Source: Occultella aeris (GTDB taxonomy: Bacteria > Actinomycetota > Actinomycetes > Actinomycetales > Beutenbergiaceae). From it: a DNA stretch of 64,000 bases. Positions within the stretch are counted from its first letter, which is position 1. Each line of letters begins with the position of its first letter. Both the position numbers and the translations under genes were made by a program. Where the stretch lies: positions 1-64,000 of the forward strand of contig NZ_CACRYJ010000025.1 of NCBI RefSeq assembly GCF_902703175.1, given 5' to 3'. Below the pieces are notes generated by a model that worked only from the letters and a program-made list of their open reading frames with translations, had not been told where the DNA came from and did not search any database. Of this stretch, positions 8,755 to 16,800 are shown in pieces.

Positions 8755-9802
8755 AGTACCAGCCGACCGACTGCGAGTGGCCCCAGGCGCCGCAGGGGGT
8801 GCCGTAGCGGCCGGCGATGTAGTTCAGGCCCCAGGTGATCTGGGTGGCCGGGTTCGTCTGCCAGTCCGAGCCGGCGCTGGCCATCTTCGAGCCGGGCAGC
8901 GACTGCGGGATGCCGTAGGCGCCGGAGGACGGGTTCTGCGCGTACGGGTTCCAGTTGCTCTCCCGCTGCCACAACAGGTCGAGGCAGGACCACTGGCTGG
9001 AATCCCAACCGCGGGCCGTGACCATCTGCTGGGCGATCCCGCGCGGGTCGCTGCCGCTGTAGCTGCCACTCGGCGCCGTGGACGACGAGGATGAGCCCGA
9101 GTCCTCGGGCGCGGCGGCAGTGGTGGTGGCGCCGGTGCCGATCAGGACGACCTCGTCCACGGGCTCGGAGACGAGGATCACGGCGCTGTTGGTGCGCGAG
9201 ACCTCCACGCCGTTCTCATATGTGGCGGTGAACGCGGTGACCTGGGAGCCCTCGACGCCCTCGGTGTCCACGCGGGTGGTCCCGGCCGGCAGTGCTGACG
9301 TCTCCCGCTCGACGGTCTCGAACGGGATCGCCTCGGTCTCGGCCCCGTACTGGGTGCCGACCCGGGCGATCGTCACGGTGTCGCCATCGGTGGCCTGGCG
9401 GTTCATCTCGGAGCTGACCTGGTCGTCGACCCCGACGACGATGCCGTTGTCGATGAGGGCGTCCGCGAGAGTGAGCGCGTTCGAGGTGATCTCGAGGTCC
9501 TGTCCGTCCACGGTGACGGTGAAGGTGACCTCGTTCTCGGCCTCGAGTGCCGTACGCGGCAGTTCGCCGCGGGAGACCTGGGCCCAGACGTTGTCGCGAC
9601 CGGTGACGTCGGGGGCCGCCCCGGCGTCGCCGACGATGCTCTGGGGGTCGAGGTCATCCGCCTGGGTGGTGGCGAAGGCGAGGCTGCCGGCGAGGACGAC
9701 GACCAGGCCACCGACACCGATCAGGCGGCGAAGCGGGCGGGGAATCTCGGTTGTTGCGGGTGAGTCGGCGCGGTGGCGCGACCCAGTCTTCTCAACTGAC
9801 AC
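8753..9802 (-). CDS. G5-domain transglycosylase, SLT-like cell-wall hydrolase
   Basis: Exported protein of 349 residues built like the neighbouring Rpf protein but with a different catalytic end. A short basic N-terminus and a signal/anchor span (about 25-46) are followed by a DUF348-like unit, a G5 domain, a Ser-rich linker, and a C-terminal SLT/lysozyme-like domain of about 88 residues from 262. That domain has a candidate catalytic Glu in WQRESNW (E281) and ends in GWY, with two cysteines that may pair. The GTG start has AGAGGA upstream. Peptidoglycan cleavage is inferred from the family. The gene is followed by hairpins and preceded by an 11-bp-spaced GTAACC/GTGACC repeat. Confidence 0.9.
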   Translation of the reverse strand: MSVEKTGSRHRADSPATTEIPRPLRRLIGVGGLVVVLAGSLAFATTQADDLDPQSIVGDAGAAPDVTGRDNVWAQVSRGELPRTALEAENEVTFTVTVDGQDLEITSNALTLADALIDNGIVVGVDDQVSSEMNRQATDGDTVTIARVGTQYGAETEAIPFETVERETSALPAGTTRVDTEGVEGSQVTAFTATYENGVEVSRTNSAVILVSEPVDEVVLIGTGATTTAAAPEDSGSSSSSTAPSGSYSGSDPRGIAQQMVTARGWDSSQWSCLDLLWQRESNWNPYAQNPSSGAYGIPQSLPGSKMASAGSDWQTNPATQITWGLNYIAGRYGTPCGAWGHSQSVGWY

Positions 9803-9857
9803 AGGGAGTCCTCTTCTGACTGCATTCGGCCTAGGAGGGGTTGGCCGAGCCTCGACC

Positions 9858-9874
9858 GTAACCGATCCGTGACC
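9858..9874 (-). promoter_or_regulatory. candidate MtrA-like direct repeat
   Basis: GTAACC (9858-9863) and GTGACC (9869-9874) repeat with an 11-bp period 56 bp upstream of the transglycosylase GTG. A GGTGTG/CACACC palindrome lies at 9900-9917. The matching spacing upstream of the neighbouring Rpf gene suggests one OmpR-type regulator controls both lytic enzymes. This assignment is an inference. Confidence 0.35.
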
Positions 9875-9963
9875 TCATTGGCCACACCGGAGGGGTCAGG
9901 GTGTGGACGTTCACACCTCCTCCACAGGGTCGAAGCGCGCCCCGCGGACCTCGCTCCGACCCC

Positions 9964-10869
9964 TCACCAGGGCCCGTACAACTCCTCCGACGTGGCCGTG
10001 AGCGCCTCGCACAGTGTGGCCGGATCGACGTCGCGCACCTGCGCCAGCGCGCGCACGGTGAGCGGCAGCAGGTAGGGCGCGTTCGGGCGGCCCCGCCACG
10101 GATGCGCGGTCAGGTAGGGAGCGTCGGTCTCCACCAGCAGGAGCTCCTGCGGGACCACCCGGGCCGCCTCGCGCAGGCCCTCGGCGTTACCGAACGTGAG
10201 GGTACCGGCGAAGGACAGGTAGTAGCCACGGTCGGCGCAGTAGCGGGCCATCTGCGCGTCACCGGAGAAGCAGTGGAACACGGTGCGCGCGGGGGCGCCG
10301 TCGGCCTCGAGCACCTCGAGCACGTCGGCGTGGGCGTCCCGGTCGTGGATCTGCATCGGCAGGTCCACCTCCTTCGCCAGGGCGATGTGCGCGCGGAACG
10401 CCTCCCGTTGGGCGGCGCGCCCCTGCGGGCCGGCCCGGAAGTGGTCCAAGCCCGTCTCGCCGATCGTGCGCACCCGGGAGTCGGCGGCGAGGCGGGCGAT
10501 CTCGGCGATCGCGTCATCGAGCCCGACGTCATGACGAGCCAGCGGCGCCGGTTCCATCCCGTCGGGCGCCACCTCGTGGATCCCGGCGTGCAGGACTACC
10601 TCGTTCGGATGGATCGCCACGCCGGCCACGACCTGCGGGTGCGCACGAGCCATCTCGACGCTGACCACCGCCGAGTCGAGGTCGCACCCGATCTGCACGA
10701 TCGCGCGTACGCCCACCCCGGCCGCCCGCTCGAGGTGACCGGCCACGCCGGGGTCACCGACGCCGTCGGCCAGTACCCCGGCGATGGACTCCAGGTGGGT
10801 GTGGTTGTCGATCACCGCGGCCGGCAGCGGCTCGGGTGCCTCCGGCCAGTCCCGGCGTCGCTTGCTCAT
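9964..10869 (-). CDS. TatD family metal-dependent DNase/hydrolase
   Basis: TIM-barrel amidohydrolase-fold protein of 301 residues in the TatD family (3'-5' exonuclease or DNA repair/quality-control nuclease). The N-terminal metal motif HTH (H23, H25) and the later GETGLDHF and HCFSGD segments provide the usual metal ligands. The length is slightly above the 260-residue norm because of extra residues at the start. The gene begins 10 nt after the metG stop, so the pair is probably co-transcribed; metG-tatD-rpf-rsmA is a standard actinobacterial order. Confidence 0.94.
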   Translation of the reverse strand: MSKRRRDWPEAPEPLPAAVIDNHTHLESIAGVLADGVGDPGVAGHLERAAGVGVRAIVQIGCDLDSAVVSVEMARAHPQVVAGVAIHPNEVVLHAGIHEVAPDGMEPAPLARHDVGLDDAIAEIARLAADSRVRTIGETGLDHFRAGPQGRAAQREAFRAHIALAKEVDLPMQIHDRDAHADVLEVLEADGAPARTVFHCFSGDAQMARYCADRGYYLSFAGTLTFGNAEGLREAARVVPQELLLVETDAPYLTAHPWRGRPNAPYLLPLTVRALAQVRDVDPATLCEALTATSEELYGPW

Positions 10870-10879
10870 CGCCGGCGGC

Positions 10880-12676
10880 CTACGCCCGGCTCCGCAGCCG
10901 GTCCAGCTCCTCCTCGACGATGCCGTCGTCCAGCTTGGTGAACACCGGGGTCGCCGGCCCGACCGGCGTGCCGGCCACGACCGGGCTGCGCTCCCAGCCG
11001 GCCAGCGTCTCGCCGAGCCGGTAGTCGCCGGTGATGATCGGGTAGTGCCGGCTCGGGTCGTCCAGGTCGGTCACCTCGTCGATCCGCGGCTGCGGGGCGA
11101 CGGCGGAGGTTCCGCCGAACGCGGCGTGCACGGCCTCGGCGGAGTGCGGCAGGTAGGGGGCCAGCATCGTGTTCAGGTCGCCGATCGCCTGAGCCGCCGT
11201 GTGCAGCACGGTGCCCTGACGCTCGCGGTCCTCCTTGAGCTTCCAGGGGGCGGCCTCGGACAGGTACCGGTTCGCCTCCCCGACCAGCCGCATCGCCTCG
11301 TTGATGCCGGCGCGCTGACGCTGACCGGCGATCGCCGTCCCCACCGTGTCGAAGCCGGCGGAGGTCTGGGCGAGCAGGTCCCGGTCGAGCTGGGTCAGCT
11401 CGCCCGCGGCCGGGATCTCGCCGAAGTTCTTGTGGACGAGGTTCGCGGTGCGGTTCACCAGGTTGCCCCAGCCCGCGACGAGTTCGTCGTTCGTGCGACG
11501 CTTGAACTCGGCCCAGGTGAAGTCGCTGTCCGCGGACTCCGGCCCGGCGACCGCGATGAAGTACCGCAGCGCGTCCGGCTGGTACCGGGCGAGCATGTCC
11601 CGCACGTAGATGACCACGCCGCGCGATGACGAGAACTGCTTGCCCTCCATCGTGAGGTACTCGCTGGAGACCACCTCGGTCGGCAGCTGCAGGGTCCCGA
11701 ACTTCCCCGGGGCACCGCCCTTGTCCCCGAGCCCGTCGTAGGCGAGGAGCTCGGCGGGCCAGATCTGGGAGTGGAACGTGATGTTGTCCTTGCCCATGAA
11801 GTAGTACTGCATGGCCGCGGGGTCGCCCCACCACTGCTGCCACTCCTCGCCGGTGCCGAACCGCCGGGCCCACTCCACGCTCGCGGACAGGTAGCCGATG
11901 ACCGCGTCGAACCAGACGTACAGGCGCTTCGCGGGATTCTCCTCCCAGCCCGGCAGCGGCACCGGGATACCCCAGTCGATGTCTCGGCTCATGGCGCGCG
12001 GTCGCACGTCCTCGAGCAGGTTCTGGGAGAACTTCAGGACGTTCGGGCGCCAGTCGGTGCGGGTGCCGAGCCACTGGCCGAGCGCCGTGGACAACGCGGG
12101 CAGGTCGAGGAAGAAGTGCTCGGTCTCGATGAACTTCGGCACCTCGCCGTTGATCCGGCTGTGCGGGTTGATCAGCTCGATGGCGTCGAGCTGGTTGCCA
12201 CAGTTGTCGCATTGGTCGCCTCGGGCGCCGTCGTAGCCGCAGATCGGGCAGGTGCCCTCGATGTAACGGTCGGGCAGGGTCCGGCCGGTCGACGGCGAGA
12301 TCGCACCCTTGGTGGTCTTCTCGATCATGTAGCCGTTCTTGTGCACCGTGCGGAACATCTCCTGCACCACGGCGTAGTGGTTGCGGGTGGTGGTGCGGGT
12401 GAACAGGTCGTAGGTGAGCCCCAACTGGGTGAGGTCCTCGACGATGACCCGGTTGTACCGGTCCGCGAGCTCCTGAGGGGCGACGCCCTCCTTGTCCGCC
12501 TGGACCAGGATCGGGGTGCCGTGCTCGTCCGTGCCGGACACCATCAGCACGTCGTGACCCGCCATCCGCATGTGCCGGGAGAACACGTCGGAAGGAACGC
12601 CGAAGCCGGCGACATGGCCGATGTGCCGTGGGCCGTTGGCGTAGGGCCAGGCCACGGCGGAGAGGATGCGGGTCAT
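10880..12676 (-). CDS. metG: methionyl-tRNA synthetase
   Basis: Class I aminoacyl-tRNA synthetase of 598 residues charging tRNA-Met. The HIGH motif is HIGH at 18-21. A zinc knuckle has Cys 143, 146, 156 and 159 (CPIC and CDNC). The KMSKS loop reads KQFSSSRG. There is no C-terminal tRNA-binding Trbp domain. The ATG at 12676 lies 7 nt from a clear TAAGAT -10 element, consistent with a leaderless mRNA. It heads the minus-strand metG-tatD unit. Confidence 0.97.
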   Translation of the reverse strand: MTRILSAVAWPYANGPRHIGHVAGFGVPSDVFSRHMRMAGHDVLMVSGTDEHGTPILVQADKEGVAPQELADRYNRVIVEDLTQLGLTYDLFTRTTTRNHYAVVQEMFRTVHKNGYMIEKTTKGAISPSTGRTLPDRYIEGTCPICGYDGARGDQCDNCGNQLDAIELINPHSRINGEVPKFIETEHFFLDLPALSTALGQWLGTRTDWRPNVLKFSQNLLEDVRPRAMSRDIDWGIPVPLPGWEENPAKRLYVWFDAVIGYLSASVEWARRFGTGEEWQQWWGDPAAMQYYFMGKDNITFHSQIWPAELLAYDGLGDKGGAPGKFGTLQLPTEVVSSEYLTMEGKQFSSSRGVVIYVRDMLARYQPDALRYFIAVAGPESADSDFTWAEFKRRTNDELVAGWGNLVNRTANLVHKNFGEIPAAGELTQLDRDLLAQTSAGFDTVGTAIAGQRQRAGINEAMRLVGEANRYLSEAAPWKLKEDRERQGTVLHTAAQAIGDLNTMLAPYLPHSAEAVHAAFGGTSAVAPQPRIDEVTDLDDPSRHYPIITGDYRLGETLAGWERSPVVAGTPVGPATPVFTKLDDGIVEEELDRLRSRA

Positions 12677-12683
12677 GCGTTCG

Positions 12684-12689
12684 ATCTTA
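12684..12689 (-). promoter_or_regulatory. leaderless -10 element of metG
   Basis: TAAGAT on the minus strand, exactly 7 nt before the metG ATG, which puts the transcription start at or within a base of the start codon. No convincing -35 is visible. Confidence 0.55.
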
Positions 12690-12735
12690 GGGGCGCGCCG
12701 TGGTCACGCCGATCGTGCCCGAGGGTGACGGTGGT

Positions 12736-12825
12736 GACGCAGTACCTCGTGCCTGAGGAAGGCCGATGCACCCTTCTTGCTCAGGGCGCACGTACTGCGT
12801 GAGCGCGTCAGGTACTGCGTGAGCG
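12736..12825. repeat. intergenic inverted/direct repeat element with GYAGTACC arms
   Basis: The gap between metG and the OmpR-like gene holds a compact repeat. ACGCAGTAC (12737-12745) pairs with GTACTGCGT (12792-12800), and CCTGAG (12752-12757) pairs with CTCAGG (12780-12785), giving an imperfect stem. GTACTGCGTGAGCG occurs twice, at 12792-12805 and 12812-12825, 20 bp apart. A similar element with GTAGTACC/GGTACTAC arms lies at 25067-25131. It may act as a terminator or be a dispersed repeat family. Confidence 0.5.
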
Positions 12826-12831
12826 TTTGCG

Positions 12832-13527
12832 TCAGCTCGCGATCTTGAGCCGGTACCCGATACCGCGCACGGAGGCGACCTCGAGGCCCTCGGCCGCGAG
12901 CAGGCGCCGGCGCAGCCGCTTGACCGTCGAGACGACCACGTCGGAGTCCCCCAGATAGCCGGTCCGCCACACGTTCGCGGTGAGCTCGGCGAAGGACCAG
13001 ACCCGGTCGGTCTCGGAGGCGAGCGCGGCAAGGAGGTCGAACTCGCGGATGGACAGGTGCACGCGGCGGCCGCGGATGGTGACCTCCCGGGTGGCCAGGT
13101 TCACCTGGAGCGGTCCGCGAGTGAAGATCCGAGCGGCACGACCGACTACATCGGCCCGACCGGCCGTACCGGCCCGGTCGGCCGCCTCGTGCCTGCGGAC
13201 CGCATCGGCCCGACCGGCATCGGCATCCGACCGGTCGGCCACGTCCCGCCGGCCCGGCGGACCCGCGGCTGCCCAGTCCCCGACCGCGTGGCTGCCGACC
13301 CCGTGGTCAGACGTTGCCCGGCTGGACCTCGCGCGCACCAGATCGCTCATGCCATCGGCGGCGTCGTAGCGGTCGTGGGCGAGCAACTCCCTGGCGGCGT
13401 GCGTATCGGCAGCGGCGACCACGACGGCGTGCGGCCCGACCAGCCGAGCGACCTCGCTGCACACCTCGAGCGGCACCCCGATGCACAGCACGTAGTTGCG
13501 TTCGGTCTCAAGATCCCCAATAGACAC
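12832..13527 (-). CDS. orphan OmpR/PhoB-type winged-helix regulator lacking a normal receiver
   Basis: Protein of 231 residues whose C-terminus (about 135-230) is a clear OmpR-type winged helix with recognition helix near 195-209 (VVSTVKRLRRRL) and the wing RGIGYRL. The N-terminus (12-52) resembles a receiver fragment only in length and hydrophobic pattern: the acidic pair and phospho-acceptor Asp are missing, so phosphorylation by a histidine kinase is unlikely. A linker of about 80 residues rich in Ala, Arg and Asp contains an 18-residue duplication (DNA repeat ATCGGCCCGACCGGC at 13150 and 13204). The GTG start has GGGAGG upstream. It is divergent from the large subtilase gene with an 11-bp repeat array between them, so it is probably the direct regulator of that gene and of itself. 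Confidence 0.85.
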   Translation of the reverse strand: MSIGDLETERNYVLCIGVPLEVCSEVARLVGPHAVVVAAADTHAARELLAHDRYDAADGMSDLVRARSSRATSDHGVGSHAVGDWAAAGPPGRRDVADRSDADAGRADAVRRHEAADRAGTAGRADVVGRAARIFTRGPLQVNLATREVTIRGRRVHLSIREFDLLAALASETDRVWSFAELTANVWRTGYLGDSDVVVSTVKRLRRRLLAAEGLEVASVRGIGYRLKIAS

Positions 13528-13658
13528 CTGACTGCTACCTCCCCCGAGTGCGGTCTGCCGTGATCCTTTCCAATTGCGCAGGTCAGGTCAAGGGTTCGGG
13601 CGACTCCCGCCCCGCACGAACCCGGCGTGGCGCGCCCGACACACCGCCCGGCGACCGG

Positions 13659-13779
13659 TTGAACACCGGGCGACGGCCACCTGACCATCACCTGAACGTT
13701 GCCTGATCGTCGGCTGACGCCCAGGTGACGAGGTCCTGACCGTGACCTGACCGCAACCTGACCGCGTTCTGGCTGGATG
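13659..13779. promoter_or_regulatory. phased array of 11-bp CTGA repeats, probable multi-site operator
   Basis: CTGA (or a one-base variant) begins at 13681, 13692, 13703, 13714, 13725, 13736, 13747, 13758 and 13769, exactly 11 bp apart, with weaker units TTGA at 13659 and GCGA at 13670. The approximate unit is CTGACCGnnAC. OmpR-family proteins bind direct repeats of this period as head-to-tail dimers. The array sits between the divergent OmpR-like gene and the subtilase gene and would hold four to five dimers. The rest of the 365-bp gap has an ATCCCC/GGGGAT hairpin (13821-13839) and an opposed pair GGTCAGGTCA at 13581-13590. Confidence 0.8.
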
Positions 13780-13892
13780 CCGTCCTTGTCCGGCTACCCG
13801 GTTCGCGAAAGCGTGGCGGAATCCCCTGATCCGGGGGATCACATACGCGTACCCGAGCACCGCCCGGGCACGCGTCGTCATATGGAGGCACA

Positions 13893-16800
13893 GTGCGTAC
13901 ACCCCTGATGTTCGCCAGACGACTGGTGGTCGCCGCCTCTGCGGCAGCGGCGATGGTCGCGACGATGGCCGTCGCAATCATCCCCGCTGCCGCGGAGCCG
14001 ACGACTCCGGCCGTCCCGGCCACAGCCGACGAGAAATTCACGGACGAGGCGATGTCGACACTGTCGGCAGCCGACTCCGCGGACTTCTGGATCCGCTTCG
14101 CCGACCGCGCAGACCTGAGCGCGGCAGCGGCGACCGCCGACTGGGACGCCCGCGGCGTCGCCGTCCACGACGCCCTCGTCCAGACCGCCGAGGCCGCACA
14201 GGCCGGCGTGGTCGCCGAGCTCACCGCGGCCGGCGCCACGTTCGAGACCCACTGGATCTCGAACGCGATCCTGGTCCAGGGCGGCTCCCTGGACCTGGCC
14301 CGCCAGGCCGCGTCCAGCAGCGACGTCCTCGAGATCCGGCAGACCACGACCTACCCGGCCGAAGAACCTGTCGCCGGCCCCACGGTCGAGACCTCCTCGA
14401 TGGGTCGCAACGTCCTCGAATGGGGCATCAGCGCAATCAACGCCGATGACGTCTGGGCCGAGTACGGCGTGACCGGCGAGGGCATCACCGTCGCGAACAT
14501 CGACTCCGGCGTCCAGGGTGACCACCCGGCACTCGCCGCGCAGTACCGGGGCCTGCAGGCCGACGGCACCGTGGTCGACGACTACAACTGGTTCGACGTC
14601 GCCGGCGCCTGTGACGGCTCCCCGTGTGACACCGATGGTCACGGCACCCACACGATGGGCACGATGATCGGCACCGACGGAGGCGCCAACCAGATCGGTG
14701 TCGCCCCCGGCGCCGACTGGATCGCCGCGAACGGCTGCTCCACCTGCGCCGACGCCGACCTGATCGCCTCCGGCGAGTGGGTCATCGCGCCGACCGACGC
14801 CGCGGGTGAGAACGCCGACCCGACGAAGCGCCCGCACATCGTGAACAACTCCTGGGGCTCGCGGAACCCCTCGAACGACCCGTTCATGGAGGACGTCATC
14901 GCCGCTTGGGAGGCCGCCGGCATCTTCGGCACCTGGTCCAACGGCAACAGCGGGCCCTCCTGCTCCACGTCCGGTTCCCCGGGCAGCCGGACCCTCACCT
15001 ACTCGGTCGGGGCCTTCGACTCCGGCGGCAACATCGCCTCGTTCTCCGCCCGTGGCCCCGGCCAGGACGGCACCATCAAGCCGAACATCGCGGCTCCCGG
15101 TGCGAACGTGCGCTCCTCGGTCCCGGGCAACGCCTACGGAACGGCGTCGGGCACCTCGATGGCGGCCCCGCACCTGGCCGGGGCGATCGCCCTGCTGTGG
15201 AGCGCGGCACCGTCGCTGATCGGTGACATCGCCGGCACCCAGGCCCTCCTGGACGCGACCGCCACGGACGTCGACGACACCACCTGTGGCGGCACCGCCG
15301 AGGACAACAACGTCTGGGGCGAGGGTCGTCTCGACGCCCTCGCGCTCGTCCAGGCCGCGCCCACCGCCGAGGCGGGCACCCTGACCGGCACGGTCACCAA
15401 CTCCGACGGCGGCCCGATCGCGGGTGCGACCGTCACCGTCACCGGTGAGAACGAGCGGGTCCTGACCACCGACGAGAACGGCGCCTTCACGGGCACGTTC
15501 GTCGCCGGGGCCTACACCGTGACCGCGACCGCGTTCGGGTACGGCTCGGCCACGGCCGACGTCACCGTCGTGGCCGAGGAGACGGTCGGCGTGGACCTGG
15601 TACTGGAGGCAGCGACGTCGTTCGCGGTCTCCGGGACCGTCACGCACGAGGCCGACGGCGCACCCGTGGCGGGCGCGACCGTCGCCTTCACCGGTGCACC
15701 GATCGAACCGGTCACCACCGGCGCGGACGGCACCTACGCCGTCGCCGTCGTTCCGGCCGGCACCTACACCGTCACCATCACCGGTGACCGGTGCAGCGCA
15801 CCGTTCTCGACCGAGCTCGTGGTCGACGGCGACGAGACGCTCGACGCGGCACTCGTCGGCCTCCAGGACGACTACGGCTACTTCTGCTCCGTGGTCACCG
15901 ACGGGTACCGACAGGGCGACACCCTGCTCGCCCTGACCGGTGACGACGCCGCGGTGGCCGTTGAGCTGCCGTTCGCGTTCCCGTTCTACGGCGGCTCGTA
16001 CTCCACGGCTTACGTGGCCACGAACGGGCACGTGAACTTCCTCGCCGCGGTCACCGCGTACGCCAACGCGGCACTGCCGACGGCGGCCGCACCGAACGCG
16101 GCCGTCTACGGGTTCTGGGACGACCTCACCTTCGGCAACGGCGGCACCGCCTACACGGCGAGCACCACCATCGACGGTGAGGACGCGTTCGTCATCGAGT
16201 ACCGGGACGTGAGCCCGTACTCGAGCACGGACACCGTCAGTTTCTCGATCACCCTGTTCGCCGGCGGCGACGTGGAGATCGGCTACGGCCCGGCCTCCAA
16301 CGCGGAGAACCCGCGTCTGCTCGGTAACTCGGCCACGGTCGGCATCGAGAACGAGTCCGGCACGATCGCGAGCCAGTACTCGTTCAACGAGGCCGTCCTG
16401 GCCACGGGCTCCTCGGTGCGGTACGAACTGCCGCCGAACGGCACGGTGTTCGGGAACGTGACCGACTTCAACGACGGCCTGGCCGTCGCAGGGGCGACGG
16501 TCACGGCCACGCCGGACGACGGTGGTGAGCCGCGGACGGTCAGCACCGATGCGAACGGCGACTACAACCTGTTGCTGTTCTTCGGCGCCTACACCGTCGA
16601 CATCGAGGCCCCGGGGTACACCACCCGCACACGGGACGTCGTGATCAACGTCGACGGCGAACGCAACCGGTTCTCCCCGGAGCTGAAGACCGGCATCGCG
16701 ACGGTCGCTCCGCCGTCGTACTCCTGGACCCTCACCGAGGGCCAGACCCGCACGGCGGACCTGACCATCTCCAACTCCGGCTCGGCCCCGCTCGCCTACA

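Noticed and set aside
13140-13260. Short insertion or mobile repeat within the regulator gene
   Set aside because: The 15-bp repeats keep the reading frame and encode an 18-residue duplication in a linker, more likely replication slippage than a mobile element.
13659-13779. CRISPR-like array
   Set aside because: The 11-bp units are continuous without spacers of typical length and lie in a promoter gap.
13878-16031. Minus-strand open frame of about 700 codons over the subtilase
   Set aside because: The composition is typical of an antisense frame in high-GC DNA and the plus strand encodes an intact S8 protease with signal peptide.
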